Below are positions 26,157 through 34,630 of a DNA stretch of 43,115 nt, piece by piece. A program made the position numbers and the translations under genes. The first letter of the stretch is position 1. Each line of letters starts with the position of its first letter. Where the stretch lies: positions 1-43,115 of the forward strand of contig CAMBIK010000006.1 in assembly GCA_945867435.1 (NCBI GenBank), written 5' to 3'. The DNA comes from Klebsiella pneumoniae (GTDB taxonomy: Bacteria; Myxococcota_A; UBA796; SXON01). Under the pieces are notes generated by a model that saw only the letters and a list, made by a program, of their open reading frames with translations, ran no database searches and was not told the DNA's origin.

Positions 26157-27487
26157 TTGGCAGCAACCTCTTCGTCAGACTTCAGGGGCGGGCGCAGGGT
26201 TTCCTTGATCTCCGCGATGGCCACGCTGGGCATGATCTTCACGAACAAGAGGAACCAGAGTAAGAACCAGGCGAACGAGAAGATCAGGATGCCGATCTCG
26301 ATGTAGGTCGGCAGGTAGTACGCCCAGGAGCCGGGATCGAAGCTGTGGGCGAGCGAGCTGGCGATGATGTTGAACCGTTCGAACCACATGCCGATGTTGA
26401 TCACGATCGAGACCAGGAACAACCCAAGGAACGACGTGCGCACCTTTTTGAAGATCCACAGCAGCGGCAGGATGTTGTTGCACATCACCATCATCGCGAA
26501 GACCCACCAGTACTTGCCGACCACGCGGTCCTTGAAAACTCCCCATTCATAAGGATTATCAGAGTACCAAGCCACGAAGTACTCGGTGGCGTACGCGTAG
26601 GTGAGGATGCCCCCCGTAAACATGCACAGCTTGGCCAGGTGCTCGAAGTGCCAAATATGGATGTACGCTTCAAGCTTGAACAGCTTGGTGAGCGGCAACA
26701 TCAGCGTGATGACCATCGCGCAGCCGGAGAAGATCGCGCCTGCTACAAAGTAGGGCGGGAAGATCGTGCTGTGCCAGCCGGGGGTGTCGGCCATCGCGAA
26801 GTCCCAGGAGACGACGCTGTGTACCGACAGAACCAGCGGCGTGGCAAGCGCGGCGAAGAAGCCGTAGGCGGCCATGTAGTGGCGCCATTGCACGTCGGTG
26901 CCGCGCCAGCCGAGCGCCATCGCTGCGTACACCTTGCGCGTAAGCCCGCGGGTGTTGTCGCGAACCGCCGCAATGTCCGGGACCAGCCCGATGAAGAAGA
27001 ATACGGTTGAAACCGTGAAGTAGGTGCTGATGGCGAACACGTCCCACATCAGGGGGGACTTGAAGTTCTGCCAGAGCTGCCGCTGATTGGGGTAGGGGAA
27101 AAGCCAGTAGGCCTGCCAGGCGCGCCCGACGTGAATCGCAGGGAACAACGCCGCAGTCATGACCGCGAAGATGGTCATCGCTTCTGCGGCCCGGTAGATG
27201 CCCGTTCTCCAGCGGCTGCGGGTCAGGAATAGGATCGCGCTGATGAGGGTGCCGGCGTGCCCGATACCGACCCAGAACACGAAGGTGGTGATGTACACCC
27301 CCCAGAATACGGGCGGGTGGTAGCCGGCGATGCCGAGGCCCCACACCAGTTGCATTCCCCAGCAGAAAGCGCCGAACGCGAGCCCCGCGCCGACCAGGCC
27401 CATCATTCCGTACCAGGCCATGCCCGGGGAAAACAGGGGGCGCATCACATCGCGGTTGACCTGCGCGTAGGTGGGTTCGTTGGCCAT
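26153..27487 (-). CDS. actC: Alternative complex III NrfD-like subunit ActC
   Basis: Polytopic NrfD-type protein (WGVYITTFVFWVGIGHAGTLISAILFLTRSRWR; GWHSTIFPPYFVAGAIFSG). Confidence 0.92.
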   Translation of the reverse strand: MANEPTYAQVNRDVMRPLFSPGMAWYGMMGLVGAGLAFGAFCWGMQLVWGLGIAGYHPPVFWGVYITTFVFWVGIGHAGTLISAILFLTRSRWRTGIYRAAEAMTIFAVMTAALFPAIHVGRAWQAYWLFPYPNQRQLWQNFKSPLMWDVFAISTYFTVSTVFFFIGLVPDIAAVRDNTRGLTRKVYAAMALGWRGTDVQWRHYMAAYGFFAALATPLVLSVHSVVSWDFAMADTPGWHSTIFPPYFVAGAIFSGCAMVITLMLPLTKLFKLEAYIHIWHFEHLAKLCMFTGGILTYAYATEYFVAWYSDNPYEWGVFKDRVVGKYWWVFAMMVMCNNILPLLWIFKKVRTSFLGLFLVSIVINIGMWFERFNIIASSLAHSFDPGSWAYYLPTYIEIGILIFSFAWFLLWFLLFVKIMPSVAIAEIKETLRPPLKSDEEVAAK

Positions 27488-30400
27488 CAGCCCTCCTTGT
27501 GCTCGGCGCCATGCGCCTTGTCGCCTGATTCGGCAGGGGCGCCGTGCCCTTCAGGCGGCGCGCCATGCCCCGCCGGCGCGGCATTGTGCCCGCCATGGTG
27601 CCCGACATTGGGCGGTCGATTGTGGTTCACTTTTGCCAGGTAGCGCACGCCCGGCTTCGTGTTTAGTTCGCCCAAAAGCGTGTAGGCACGCGGGCTTTCC
27701 CCGAGGGCCCGCACCGTTCCAGCGGCATCGAGCCAGTTCCCGAACGTGATCGCTTCGGTCGGGCAGGCGGCGGCGCAGGCGGTAAGCTTGCGGAGGGCGG
27801 AGTCGGGCACGAGGTGCTTCGACATGTCCACGGGGCGCGCCGGGTCCGTGCGCTCGGCGAAGGCCACGTCCCGGTAGGCATCCTTGGCCCCGCGGATACG
27901 CTGCACGCAGAACGTACATTTCTCCATCACGCCCATTTCACGGGTGCTGAGGTCGGGGTTCAACATCAGGTGGTAGCTTTGCGGCCATTCCCAGGTGTGG
28001 TAGTTGAACCGACGGGCTGCATAGGGGCAGTTGTTCGCGCAGTAGCGCGTGCCGACGCAGCGATTGTAGATCATCGCGTTGAGGCCGTCGAGGTTGTGGT
28101 AGGTCGCCAGGACCGGGCACACGCCTTCGCACGGGGCATGCGAGCACTGCTGGCACACGGCCGGCAGGTAGCGCACGTCGGGGTTTTCGCCTTCGCCTTC
28201 GAAGAACCTGTCCATGCGGATCCAGGTCATCTCGCGGCCCTTCCGGAGCTGGTCCGGACCGACGAACGGAATGTTGTTTTCGATGGCGCATGCCACCTGA
28301 CAGGCACCACAACCGTTGCAGGCGTTGGTGTCGAACACCTGGAAGAAGCGGTAGGTGGGGTGACCCGGCTCGGGGTACATGTCGGGAATGCCCGAGACGA
28401 AGGCGGCTGTGACGCGCTCGTCGGTCGGCATGTGATGGATGGGGACGATCGATCCCGCTTCACCCTTTTGGTGCTTCACGGCATCGTCGGGGTTTACGGC
28501 CACCGCGATGTTCCGGCCATCCTGGTTCATGTTGCCGCACAGGGCGTGAACGCCGCTTTCCCCCGCTACGCGAGCGAGGGTCGCGGTGGCACCCGACAGA
28601 ACGAGAGCCCCCGAGGCCGCATCGGTCGTGCCGCTGAGCAGGCCAAAGACGTTGGCGCCGCGGCCCTTGGCGTAGCGACCCACCTTCTTCCCGTTGCCCA
28701 TCATGAGCGCTACGGTGTCTTCGCGCACAGTCGGGGCCCCAAACCAGCCCACGCTCACGCTGCCGTGCTCGGTCTTCACTTCCACCATGTCCTGCTCGCC
28801 GAGGCCCATGGCCGCAGCGGTGCGCGGGTGGATCTCCGCCCAGGTGGTCCAGAAGTAGGTGGCCACGGAATCGGGAAGCTCTTGCGCCCAGGGCACGTTG
28901 GCCCAGCGGCCATCGGCGAGGTGCGAGGCGAACAAGACCACGGCGCGTTCGCCGGCGGCAAGGCCACCACCAACCTGCGGCAGGTTCGATAGAGTCCAAG
29001 GGGTTGAGCCCGGCGTGCTCGCCAAGATCGCCACGCCTTTCGCGCGGGACTCTGTCCACCAGCTTTCGTTGTCGGCCCCGGCCGGCTTCACTTCGGCCAG
29101 CCAGCGCGCCTTGATGAAGTCGCCGAACGAGGGTGCCGCTACGGCCGCTGCCGCAGCATCGAACGCGGGCGGAAGCAGCACTACGGCCGCTGCCGGGAGT
29201 GCCGTTTCGATCGAAGCAATGGCCTCCGTGATCGGGGCTGCAAGGGCCGGCGGGTTGGCCTTGATGAGCCGGAGGAGCACATCCCCGAGCCCCATCGTTG
29301 CCTTCAGCGGGACCATGCTGGGCTGGCCGAGCACATGGAGCGCCGATTCGACCGATGCGTCGGTCCACTGCTCAAGCCCCGAACCCGTGGGGAAGAGCAG
29401 GGTTTTTTCGTTGGTGCTGTCGTCGGGTTCGTTCGCAAACTGCACCATGAGGCCGGCCTTCGCCATCGCTTCGACCGCACCGAGCGCTGCCGGAGCCACA
29501 TGCGCGAGGTCGATCCCATCCACGAACAGCACGCCGACATTGCCGGCCGCGAGATCGGCGACGAGGGACTGGACAGCGGCGTAGCTGTCGACCTGTCCCG
29601 GAATGAAGCCTCGGCCAAGCTGCACAGTGGTGCCTATGTTCCCGAGCACTTCATTGCAGAGCAGCGTGGCGATGGCGAGGGCGGTGCCATCGGCACCCTG
29701 CGTGGTCGGACCGCCGGGGAGGACCACCGACGGGGCCTGCGCCAGCCAGCCGGCCACATCGGTGAGGCGGACCTCGGTGATGCCGGAGGCTGCTGCGGCT
29801 GCGGCAACATCCACGCCTTCGAGCAGGGCATTGGCGGGGCCGGTGTAGCCTTTCGCCGCGGCCGCGAGCTTCGCCAGCGCGAACGCAACCTTTGCCTCGG
29901 TGCCGGGCACCGCGGACAGCCAAGTGTCGGCCACCGCGGAAGACAGCCCAAGCCGCGGTTCGATCGCCACCAAGCGGGTGGTGAAGCCGCCCTGAGCGGG
30001 GTCCTTGGCCTTGGCCCAGCCCTTGGCCATCCCCATCGAGCCGAAAGCGGCGCCGAGGAAGTCAAATCCGAAGCTGACGATCGTGCGGGCTTCCGCCAGT
30101 TCGTACACCGGCAGTTCGTTGATTCCGTAGCAGGCCTTCGTGGCTGCGAGGAGCGAGTCTACCCCCAGCGCTTCCCAATGGACGCGCTGCAGCCCCCCAC
30201 GGGCGAGCTCATCGAGCAGCGTGGATGCGCTACCGGTGCGGTACCGACCCAACCACGCGACCTTCTTGCCGGACACCTTCGCTTCGGCCATGGCCTGGAT
30301 TACGCGCTTGAGCGCATCCTCCACGGCGTCGGGAGTGCTGTCGACACGGTCGGGGCCATAGGCCGCGACCAGGTCGAAGTGCCCCTTGGTACACAGGCCG

Positions 30401-30663
30401 GGGCCCGTGGGGTGGTCCGGGTTGCCTTCGACACTGACGACACGGCCATCCTTGTTGCGGGCTACGAGCCCGCACGCCGTGGCGCAGCCGTTGCATAGGG
30501 ATGCGTAAAAGGTAGCGAGCCCCGGTTGAACGTTCTCGGGGTTCACTACATAGGGCAGCACTTCCTCCTGGGGCACCTTGTAGTCATAGGTGCATGCGGT
30601 GGCGGCAGCCGTCGTTGCGACGGCTCCCACCTTTAGGAAATCGCGGCGGTTGAGTCCTTCCAT
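27487..30663 (-). CDS. actB: Alternative complex III iron-sulfur subunit ActB (molybdopterin-oxidoreductase-like plus ferredoxin-like fusion)
   Basis: Tat-type NRRDFLKVGAVATTAAATAC; SLCNGCATACGLVARNKDGRVVSVEGNPDHP; C-terminal CNGCGACQVACAIENNIPFVG, CQQCSHAPCEGVCPVLATYH, CVGTRYCANNCPYAARRFNYH and CTFCVQRI clusters. Confidence 0.94.
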   Translation of the reverse strand: MEGLNRRDFLKVGAVATTAAATACTYDYKVPQEEVLPYVVNPENVQPGLATFYASLCNGCATACGLVARNKDGRVVSVEGNPDHPTGPGLCTKGHFDLVAAYGPDRVDSTPDAVEDALKRVIQAMAEAKVSGKKVAWLGRYRTGSASTLLDELARGGLQRVHWEALGVDSLLAATKACYGINELPVYELAEARTIVSFGFDFLGAAFGSMGMAKGWAKAKDPAQGGFTTRLVAIEPRLGLSSAVADTWLSAVPGTEAKVAFALAKLAAAAKGYTGPANALLEGVDVAAAAAASGITEVRLTDVAGWLAQAPSVVLPGGPTTQGADGTALAIATLLCNEVLGNIGTTVQLGRGFIPGQVDSYAAVQSLVADLAAGNVGVLFVDGIDLAHVAPAALGAVEAMAKAGLMVQFANEPDDSTNEKTLLFPTGSGLEQWTDASVESALHVLGQPSMVPLKATMGLGDVLLRLIKANPPALAAPITEAIASIETALPAAAVVLLPPAFDAAAAAVAAPSFGDFIKARWLAEVKPAGADNESWWTESRAKGVAILASTPGSTPWTLSNLPQVGGGLAAGERAVVLFASHLADGRWANVPWAQELPDSVATYFWTTWAEIHPRTAAAMGLGEQDMVEVKTEHGSVSVGWFGAPTVREDTVALMMGNGKKVGRYAKGRGANVFGLLSGTTDAASGALVLSGATATLARVAGESGVHALCGNMNQDGRNIAVAVNPDDAVKHQKGEAGSIVPIHHMPTDERVTAAFVSGIPDMYPEPGHPTYRFFQVFDTNACNGCGACQVACAIENNIPFVGPDQLRKGREMTWIRMDRFFEGEGENPDVRYLPAVCQQCSHAPCEGVCPVLATYHNLDGLNAMIYNRCVGTRYCANNCPYAARRFNYHTWEWPQSYHLMLNPDLSTREMGVMEKCTFCVQRIRGAKDAYRDVAFAERTDPARPVDMSKHLVPDSALRKLTACAAACPTEAITFGNWLDAAGTVRALGESPRAYTLLGELNTKPGVRYLAKVNHNRPPNVGHHGGHNAAPAGHGAPPEGHGAPAESGDKAHGAEHKEG

Positions 30664-30676
30664 CGTGGCTCCCGCT

Positions 30677-31339
30677 CTACTTGTGACAGGTCCAGCAGTC
30701 CTTCAGCTCAGCGCGCCGAAGTTCTGCCTTGGTTCCATAGTTTTCATCGACGCTCGGGTGTTGAGCGTGGCAGTCCAGACACCACCCCATCTTGAGGCTG
30801 GCGACGCGTTCGTTCACCGTCATCTCCTGAACCTCACCGTGACATTCCTGGCATTGAACACCAGAAACAACGTGACGCTTGTGGGAGAAGTACACATAAT
30901 CGGGAAGATCGTGTACCTTCTTCCAGGGGATGACTTCGCCCTTGTCCCAGTAGTCCTTCAGCTTCACGAGCTCGGGCCGGTCGGTGGTGTCGACCAGCGA
31001 GTGGCAGCCCATGCATAGGCTTTCCGCAGGTACGCCCCCGTGTATGCCCTTCCTCGCATTGCTGTGGCAGTAGTTGCAGTCCATGCCAAGGTCTTGCACA
31101 TGGCGATTGTGCGGGAACTGGATCGGCTGTTCGATCGCTTCGGCAAGCGGTCGGCCCACGGTGACCACCAGGTCGTCGGCGAAGAGTGCCGGCGGCAGAA
31201 GGTTCTTCATGCCGATCGTGAAGGTGTCTGCGGCCTCCGCGGTCTCTTCAGCGTCCGCGTTGGAGCCGCAGCCCGGCAATCCTATCGCGGCGCTCAGCGT
31301 AAACGAAAGCGCCAGGACGGCGCGGGTCTGTAGGGACAT
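30677..31339 (-). CDS. actA: Alternative complex III pentaheme cytochrome c subunit ActA
   Basis: Five CxxCH motifs: CNYCH, CMGCH, CQECH, CLDCH, CWTCH. First gene of the act cluster. Confidence 0.92.
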   Translation of the reverse strand: MSLQTRAVLALSFTLSAAIGLPGCGSNADAEETAEAADTFTIGMKNLLPPALFADDLVVTVGRPLAEAIEQPIQFPHNRHVQDLGMDCNYCHSNARKGIHGGVPAESLCMGCHSLVDTTDRPELVKLKDYWDKGEVIPWKKVHDLPDYVYFSHKRHVVSGVQCQECHGEVQEMTVNERVASLKMGWCLDCHAQHPSVDENYGTKAELRRAELKDCWTCHK

Positions 31340-31430
31340 CGTTCCTCGGCAGGGGGAGCAGGCGCGCGGCAGTCTAATGCGGCGAGGGCTCGGCCACAAG
31401 CCCCACGAATGGCTTCATGGGGAGCGGTTG

Positions 31431-31934
31431 CTACTTCTTGGTGAAGTCAGATTCGATGAACGCCAGCACTTCCCAAGCTTGGTCGTCGGTGAGGCCCAGA
31501 GCCGCCATCGTCGTGCCTGCGATGCCGTTTTTGATTATCCAATGTTTGACACCCACCGGGGTGGCGGCCCACCGTTCCGGCCAGTTGAACTGGGCTGGCC
31601 GCTGCGGGAGAGTAGCGCCCACGATGCCATCGCCGCCGCCGGATTGGCCGTGGCAGCTGGTGCACTTGCCCCACTGCGCCTTGCCGGCCGCGATGGCAGC
31701 GGCATCGCCCGACTTCGGGTTGGCGAGTGCGGCAGCCCCGGCGGCATTCGCAAGGTCATAGGCGGCCTTGGCCAGAGCATCGGGCGTGTAGGGGCCCGAC
31801 ATCGGTGGGGTCGGGGGCTTGGGCGCCGGGGGTGGGGGAGGCGCCACTACGGCCTTTGGCGGCGCGGGGGGGGCGACAGGAGCGGGGTCGCTCCCACACG
31901 CAAAGAGGGAGGCTGCGAGGACGGCGAGGGTCAT
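31431..31934 (-). CDS. Mono-heme c-type cytochrome lipoprotein with Pro/Ala-rich linker
   Basis: MTLAVLAASLFACGSDPAPVAPPAPPKAVVAPPPPPAPKPPTPP; GKCTSCHGQSGGGDGIVGATL; later TTMAALGLTDDQAWEVLAFIES. Confidence 0.88.
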   Translation of the reverse strand: MTLAVLAASLFACGSDPAPVAPPAPPKAVVAPPPPPAPKPPTPPMSGPYTPDALAKAAYDLANAAGAAALANPKSGDAAAIAAGKAQWGKCTSCHGQSGGGDGIVGATLPQRPAQFNWPERWAATPVGVKHWIIKNGIAGTTMAALGLTDDQAWEVLAFIESDFTKK

Positions 31935-32012
31935 GCGAGTCCGGGGTGAGGAGCGGTGGGTCTAGCCGCTCTGTTGCCCAGTGCCAGTGAGGGGGATTAC
32001 GGCACCGCAGAG

Positions 32013-32204
32013 TTACAGAAAACCGACGGGCCGCAACGCGTACATCGCCGCCATGAGCGCGTTGAACGCATCTTCTTCATCGGTGATCTCGCCGACATCG
32101 CCGATGGCCGCCATCACGGTGTCGATCGTGTAGTCCCGGAGGGTCGCCAGCGCGCTTTCGTCGGCGATGATCGTGGCCGCGGTGGCGGCGTTGAACGTGT
32201 ACAT
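32013..32204 (-). CDS. Small hypothetical protein, 63 aa
   Basis: MYTFNAATAATIIADESALATLRDYTIDTVMAAIGDVGEITDEEDAFNALMAAMYALRPVGFL. Strong G/C third-position bias over the whole frame. Confidence 0.6.
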   Translation of the reverse strand: MYTFNAATAATIIADESALATLRDYTIDTVMAAIGDVGEITDEEDAFNALMAAMYALRPVGFL

Positions 32205-32279
32205 GGGGTTTCGCTCAGAGGTTCAGGAGAGCCTATCCCAGCGTCGGGGGTTAGCTCAGGACTTCCGATTGAGGCGTGT

Positions 32280-32636
32280 TTGTTCGTCTTCTTCCTGGTT
32301 GCCTGCGCCCATCCCGATGCCGTCGCGGTGCCTGCCCTGGTGCCGGCTCCTCGCTTCGGCGGGATGTCGATGCCCGTTGAGGCGCGCCTCGAAGGCATGG
32401 CCACGCCGGGGGAGTGCGCGGCGGATGCGGACTGCGCCACCGCGGGCTGCTCGGCTGAGGTGTGCGTGGCTACGGAGCGGGCGCCCGACGTCGTAACGAC
32501 CTGCGAGATCCTGCCGGTGTATTCGGAATTGAAGGCCTGCACCTGCCAGTCGGGGGAGTGTCGCTGGGTGCGGGAAGCGGGTGCTCGGGCGCTTGGGGTG
32601 CCGAGGTTGCTTCCGGGCGGCCTGCCCACCCGTTGA
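32280..32636 (+). CDS. Small lipoprotein with an eight-cysteine-cluster-type domain (TTG start uncertain)
   Basis: LFVFFLVACAHPDA lipobox, then GECAADADCATAGCSAEVCVATERAPDVVTTCEILPVYSELKACTCQSGECRW with eight cysteines. Confidence 0.68.
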   Translation: MFVFFLVACAHPDAVAVPALVPAPRFGGMSMPVEARLEGMATPGECAADADCATAGCSAEVCVATERAPDVVTTCEILPVYSELKACTCQSGECRWVREAGARALGVPRLLPGGLPTR

Positions 32637-32654
32637 CTTCGCGGCGCACCCTCC

Positions 32655-32762
32655 TTACCAAGAAGTGATGACGAGCCGCGGCATCGTCGAGCCGTCGCGC
32701 GCGATGCGGGTTGCACGCAAGTGGTGACCTTCGACCAGGATCTGCTCGTCGAAGTAGACTTT
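32655..32762 (-). pseudogene. C-terminal gene remnant without start codon (KVYFDEQILVEGHHLRATRIARDGSTMPRLVITSW*)
   Basis: In-frame stretch of about 35 codons with strong G/C third-position bias, preceded by an in-frame TGA with no start codon. Lies just downstream of the tRNA-Leu 3' end. Confidence 0.45.
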
Positions 32763-32818
32763 TCAGCGCCCTAGGCTGCAGTCAGACCCTGGGGAGTCCA
32801 AGTCCTCTTCGATGGCAC

Positions 32819-32904
32819 TGGTGGGGGCGGTGGGAGTTGAACCCACAAGAGTATACACTCGGGGGATTTTGAATCCCCTGCGTCTGCCATTCCGCCACGC
32901 CCCC
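32819..32904 (-). tRNA. tRNA-Leu (anticodon CAA), 3' CCA encoded
   Basis: Reverse complement GGGGGCGTGGCGGAATGGCAGACGCAGGGGATTCAAAATCCCCCGAGTGTATACTCTTGTGGGTTCAACTCCCACCGCCCCCACCA. Acceptor stem GGGGGCG/CGCCCCC, anticodon loop TTCAAAA, variable arm and T-loop GGTTCAACTCC. Confidence 0.95.
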
Positions 32905-32923
32905 GTGCGCAACGAGAACGAAG

Positions 32924-32951
32924 CTTTTACACCGCGCTGGGCTTTCCGCAA
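32924..32951 (-). promoter_or_regulatory. Possible tRNA-Leu promoter (TTGCGG-N16-TAAAAG)
   Basis: -35/-10-like hexamers 19 nt upstream of the tRNA 5' end. Confidence 0.35.
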
Positions 32952-32986
32952 CCGCGTAGGCTACGATGGCGGGCAGAGGCGGGTCC

Positions 32987-33805
32987 ATGAAGGTTGCGGT
33001 TTTGGCGCTGGCGTTCCTTGGGGGGTGTGAACCCCAGAAGATCGCCCTTGGTCAGGGGGGCGCGAACGACGCCCGGTTGTTCGCCGATGTGTACACATGG
33101 CAGTGTGAAGAACGCTCGGATACCGACACCTTCTACTACGACGGCGTGTTCAGCTATCAGGTCTCTCTGGAATATTCGCCAGATGACCTGACTCAGCGTG
33201 ACCTGCCCGCCTCGGGGTGCACCAGCGGCCTGGACATGTTCCCCAGCGATGCGGGCGGCGGCGGGACCAACATCCCCGACGCGGGCAGTCCGGTGTGGTC
33301 CAACGGCGATGTGAGCGGCACATTGGCTAACGGGACCACCGGCTTCTACTTCGACGACGTGTTTGGAGACGTGCAGAACTGCGCCTATGCGGAGGACTTG
33401 ATTGGCGAAGGCACCAAGCTCTCCGACGCGGGCTCGTTCTCGGGTGCCACCACCCCGGTGGCCGGCACGCTCGACGATGTGCAGATCAGCAACTACGACG
33501 AAAACTCCGGCCTCGTCTTCGGCGCGCCTGTGGATGTGTCGTGGACCATGAAGGGGTGGGACGACGCCTGGGTGCAGATTCGCGCTGAAACCATGGGTGA
33601 GCTCACCGATTCGGTCACCTGCAACACCGGCGGCGCCAACAGCTACTCGGTGGACGAAGGGGTGTGGTCGCTCATGAACAGCGCGGTTGAGGCGGATGTG
33701 ACGAACTTGTTCGTGACGGTCCAGAATGCCGACACGGTGACCACTTCCGACGGTCAGCGGATTGAAGTGGTCACGCGCGTGGTGCACGCGGCCGTCGTCC
33801 GCTAA
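32987..33805 (+). CDS. Hypothetical lipoprotein, about 272 aa
   Basis: MKVAVLALAFLGGCEPQK lipobox; TAGGCT and GAGG-like sequence upstream. Confidence 0.78.
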   Translation: MKVAVLALAFLGGCEPQKIALGQGGANDARLFADVYTWQCEERSDTDTFYYDGVFSYQVSLEYSPDDLTQRDLPASGCTSGLDMFPSDAGGGGTNIPDAGSPVWSNGDVSGTLANGTTGFYFDDVFGDVQNCAYAEDLIGEGTKLSDAGSFSGATTPVAGTLDDVQISNYDENSGLVFGAPVDVSWTMKGWDDAWVQIRAETMGELTDSVTCNTGGANSYSVDEGVWSLMNSAVEADVTNLFVTVQNADTVTTSDGQRIEVVTRVVHAAVVR

Positions 33806-33816
33806 GCTCTCGGTCG

Positions 33817-34593
33817 ATGCTCGGATCTGTCGTTTTGGTCGTGGACCCCGTTGCCCAGACGGGTGAGCGCGTGGCGCAGGCCTTGGCCGGCACGCGTTTT
33901 TCGGTGCGGGTCGTGCGTGATGCGGTTGAGGCGGAGCTGGCCCTCGACGGCGAGCCGATCGTGGCTGTGTTCGCCGCAATTTCGGTTCCGCGGGGCAGCG
34001 CCTACGAGCTGGCGCGCCAGGTGCGGGCCAAACACCCGGAAGCGGCGGTGCTGCTCGTTTCGGGTGGCTTCGACGTGTACAACGCGGAACGTGCAGCGGA
34101 AGCAGGCGTCATCGGCAGACTTTCACGACCGTTCTCCGTGGAAGCGGTGCGGCGCCATCTTGAAGGTGCGCTCGGTCCGCTGGGCATCGAAGACGCTCCG
34201 ATGCTCGATGCGTTCACCACGATCGAGAACCTGCCGGAGGTGGAACCTGAGGTGACCGGATCGTTTTTCGCTCCGGCCCGTGCAGCGTTTCCCATCCCCG
34301 AGCCGGCGACTCCCGTGGGCGATGAACGGCTGTCCTCGTTTCTGCCGCGCGACTGGCGCACGCTGCCGCCCGTTCAGGTCGATCCTGCGGTGGTCGGTCC
34401 GGCGCTGGAACGAGCGATTCTTGCTGTGCTGCCCGAAGTGGTGGAAGCGGTCCTGAACAAGGCGATCGCCACATCCCCGGCGTTTCGGGAGATGATCGAG
34501 GTCGCCGTCGAGGAGGCGATGCGCGAAGAGCTGCCTTCCATCGCCCGGCGGGTCATCCGCGAGAGGATGGCGGAGATCGAACGGGGGGAGTAG
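33817..34593 (+). CDS. Receiver-like (CheY-fold) domain protein with helical C-terminus; lacks the phospho-acceptor Asp
   Basis: VVLVVDPVAQTGERVAQALAG...FAAISVPRGSAYELARQVRAKHPEAAVLLVSGG...GRLSRPFSVEAVRRHL. TAAGCT 8 nt before the ATG. Confidence 0.78.
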   Translation: MLGSVVLVVDPVAQTGERVAQALAGTRFSVRVVRDAVEAELALDGEPIVAVFAAISVPRGSAYELARQVRAKHPEAAVLLVSGGFDVYNAERAAEAGVIGRLSRPFSVEAVRRHLEGALGPLGIEDAPMLDAFTTIENLPEVEPEVTGSFFAPARAAFPIPEPATPVGDERLSSFLPRDWRTLPPVQVDPAVVGPALERAILAVLPEVVEAVLNKAIATSPAFREMIEVAVEEAMREELPSIARRVIRERMAEIERGE

Positions 34594-34630
34594 CCGTCGC
34601 GTGTTAGCTCCGGGGCCCCGCTGAGGCCTG

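Noticed and set aside
27487-30663. A true molybdenum enzyme linked to moaD/moaE
   Set aside because: ActB resembles molybdopterin oxidoreductases, but ACIII ActB is known to lack the cofactor. The moa genes are more than 10 kb away and unlinked.
31951-31971. GAGCGG-N9-CCGCTC upstream of the cytochrome c gene
   Set aside because: A 6-bp GC-rich inverted repeat is expected often by chance in this composition; no further support.
32812-33030. Plus-strand ORF MALVGAVGVEPTRVYTRGILNPLRLPFRHAPV...
   Set aside because: It is the antisense of tRNA-Leu, a well-known mis-annotation; the tRNA explains the sequence.
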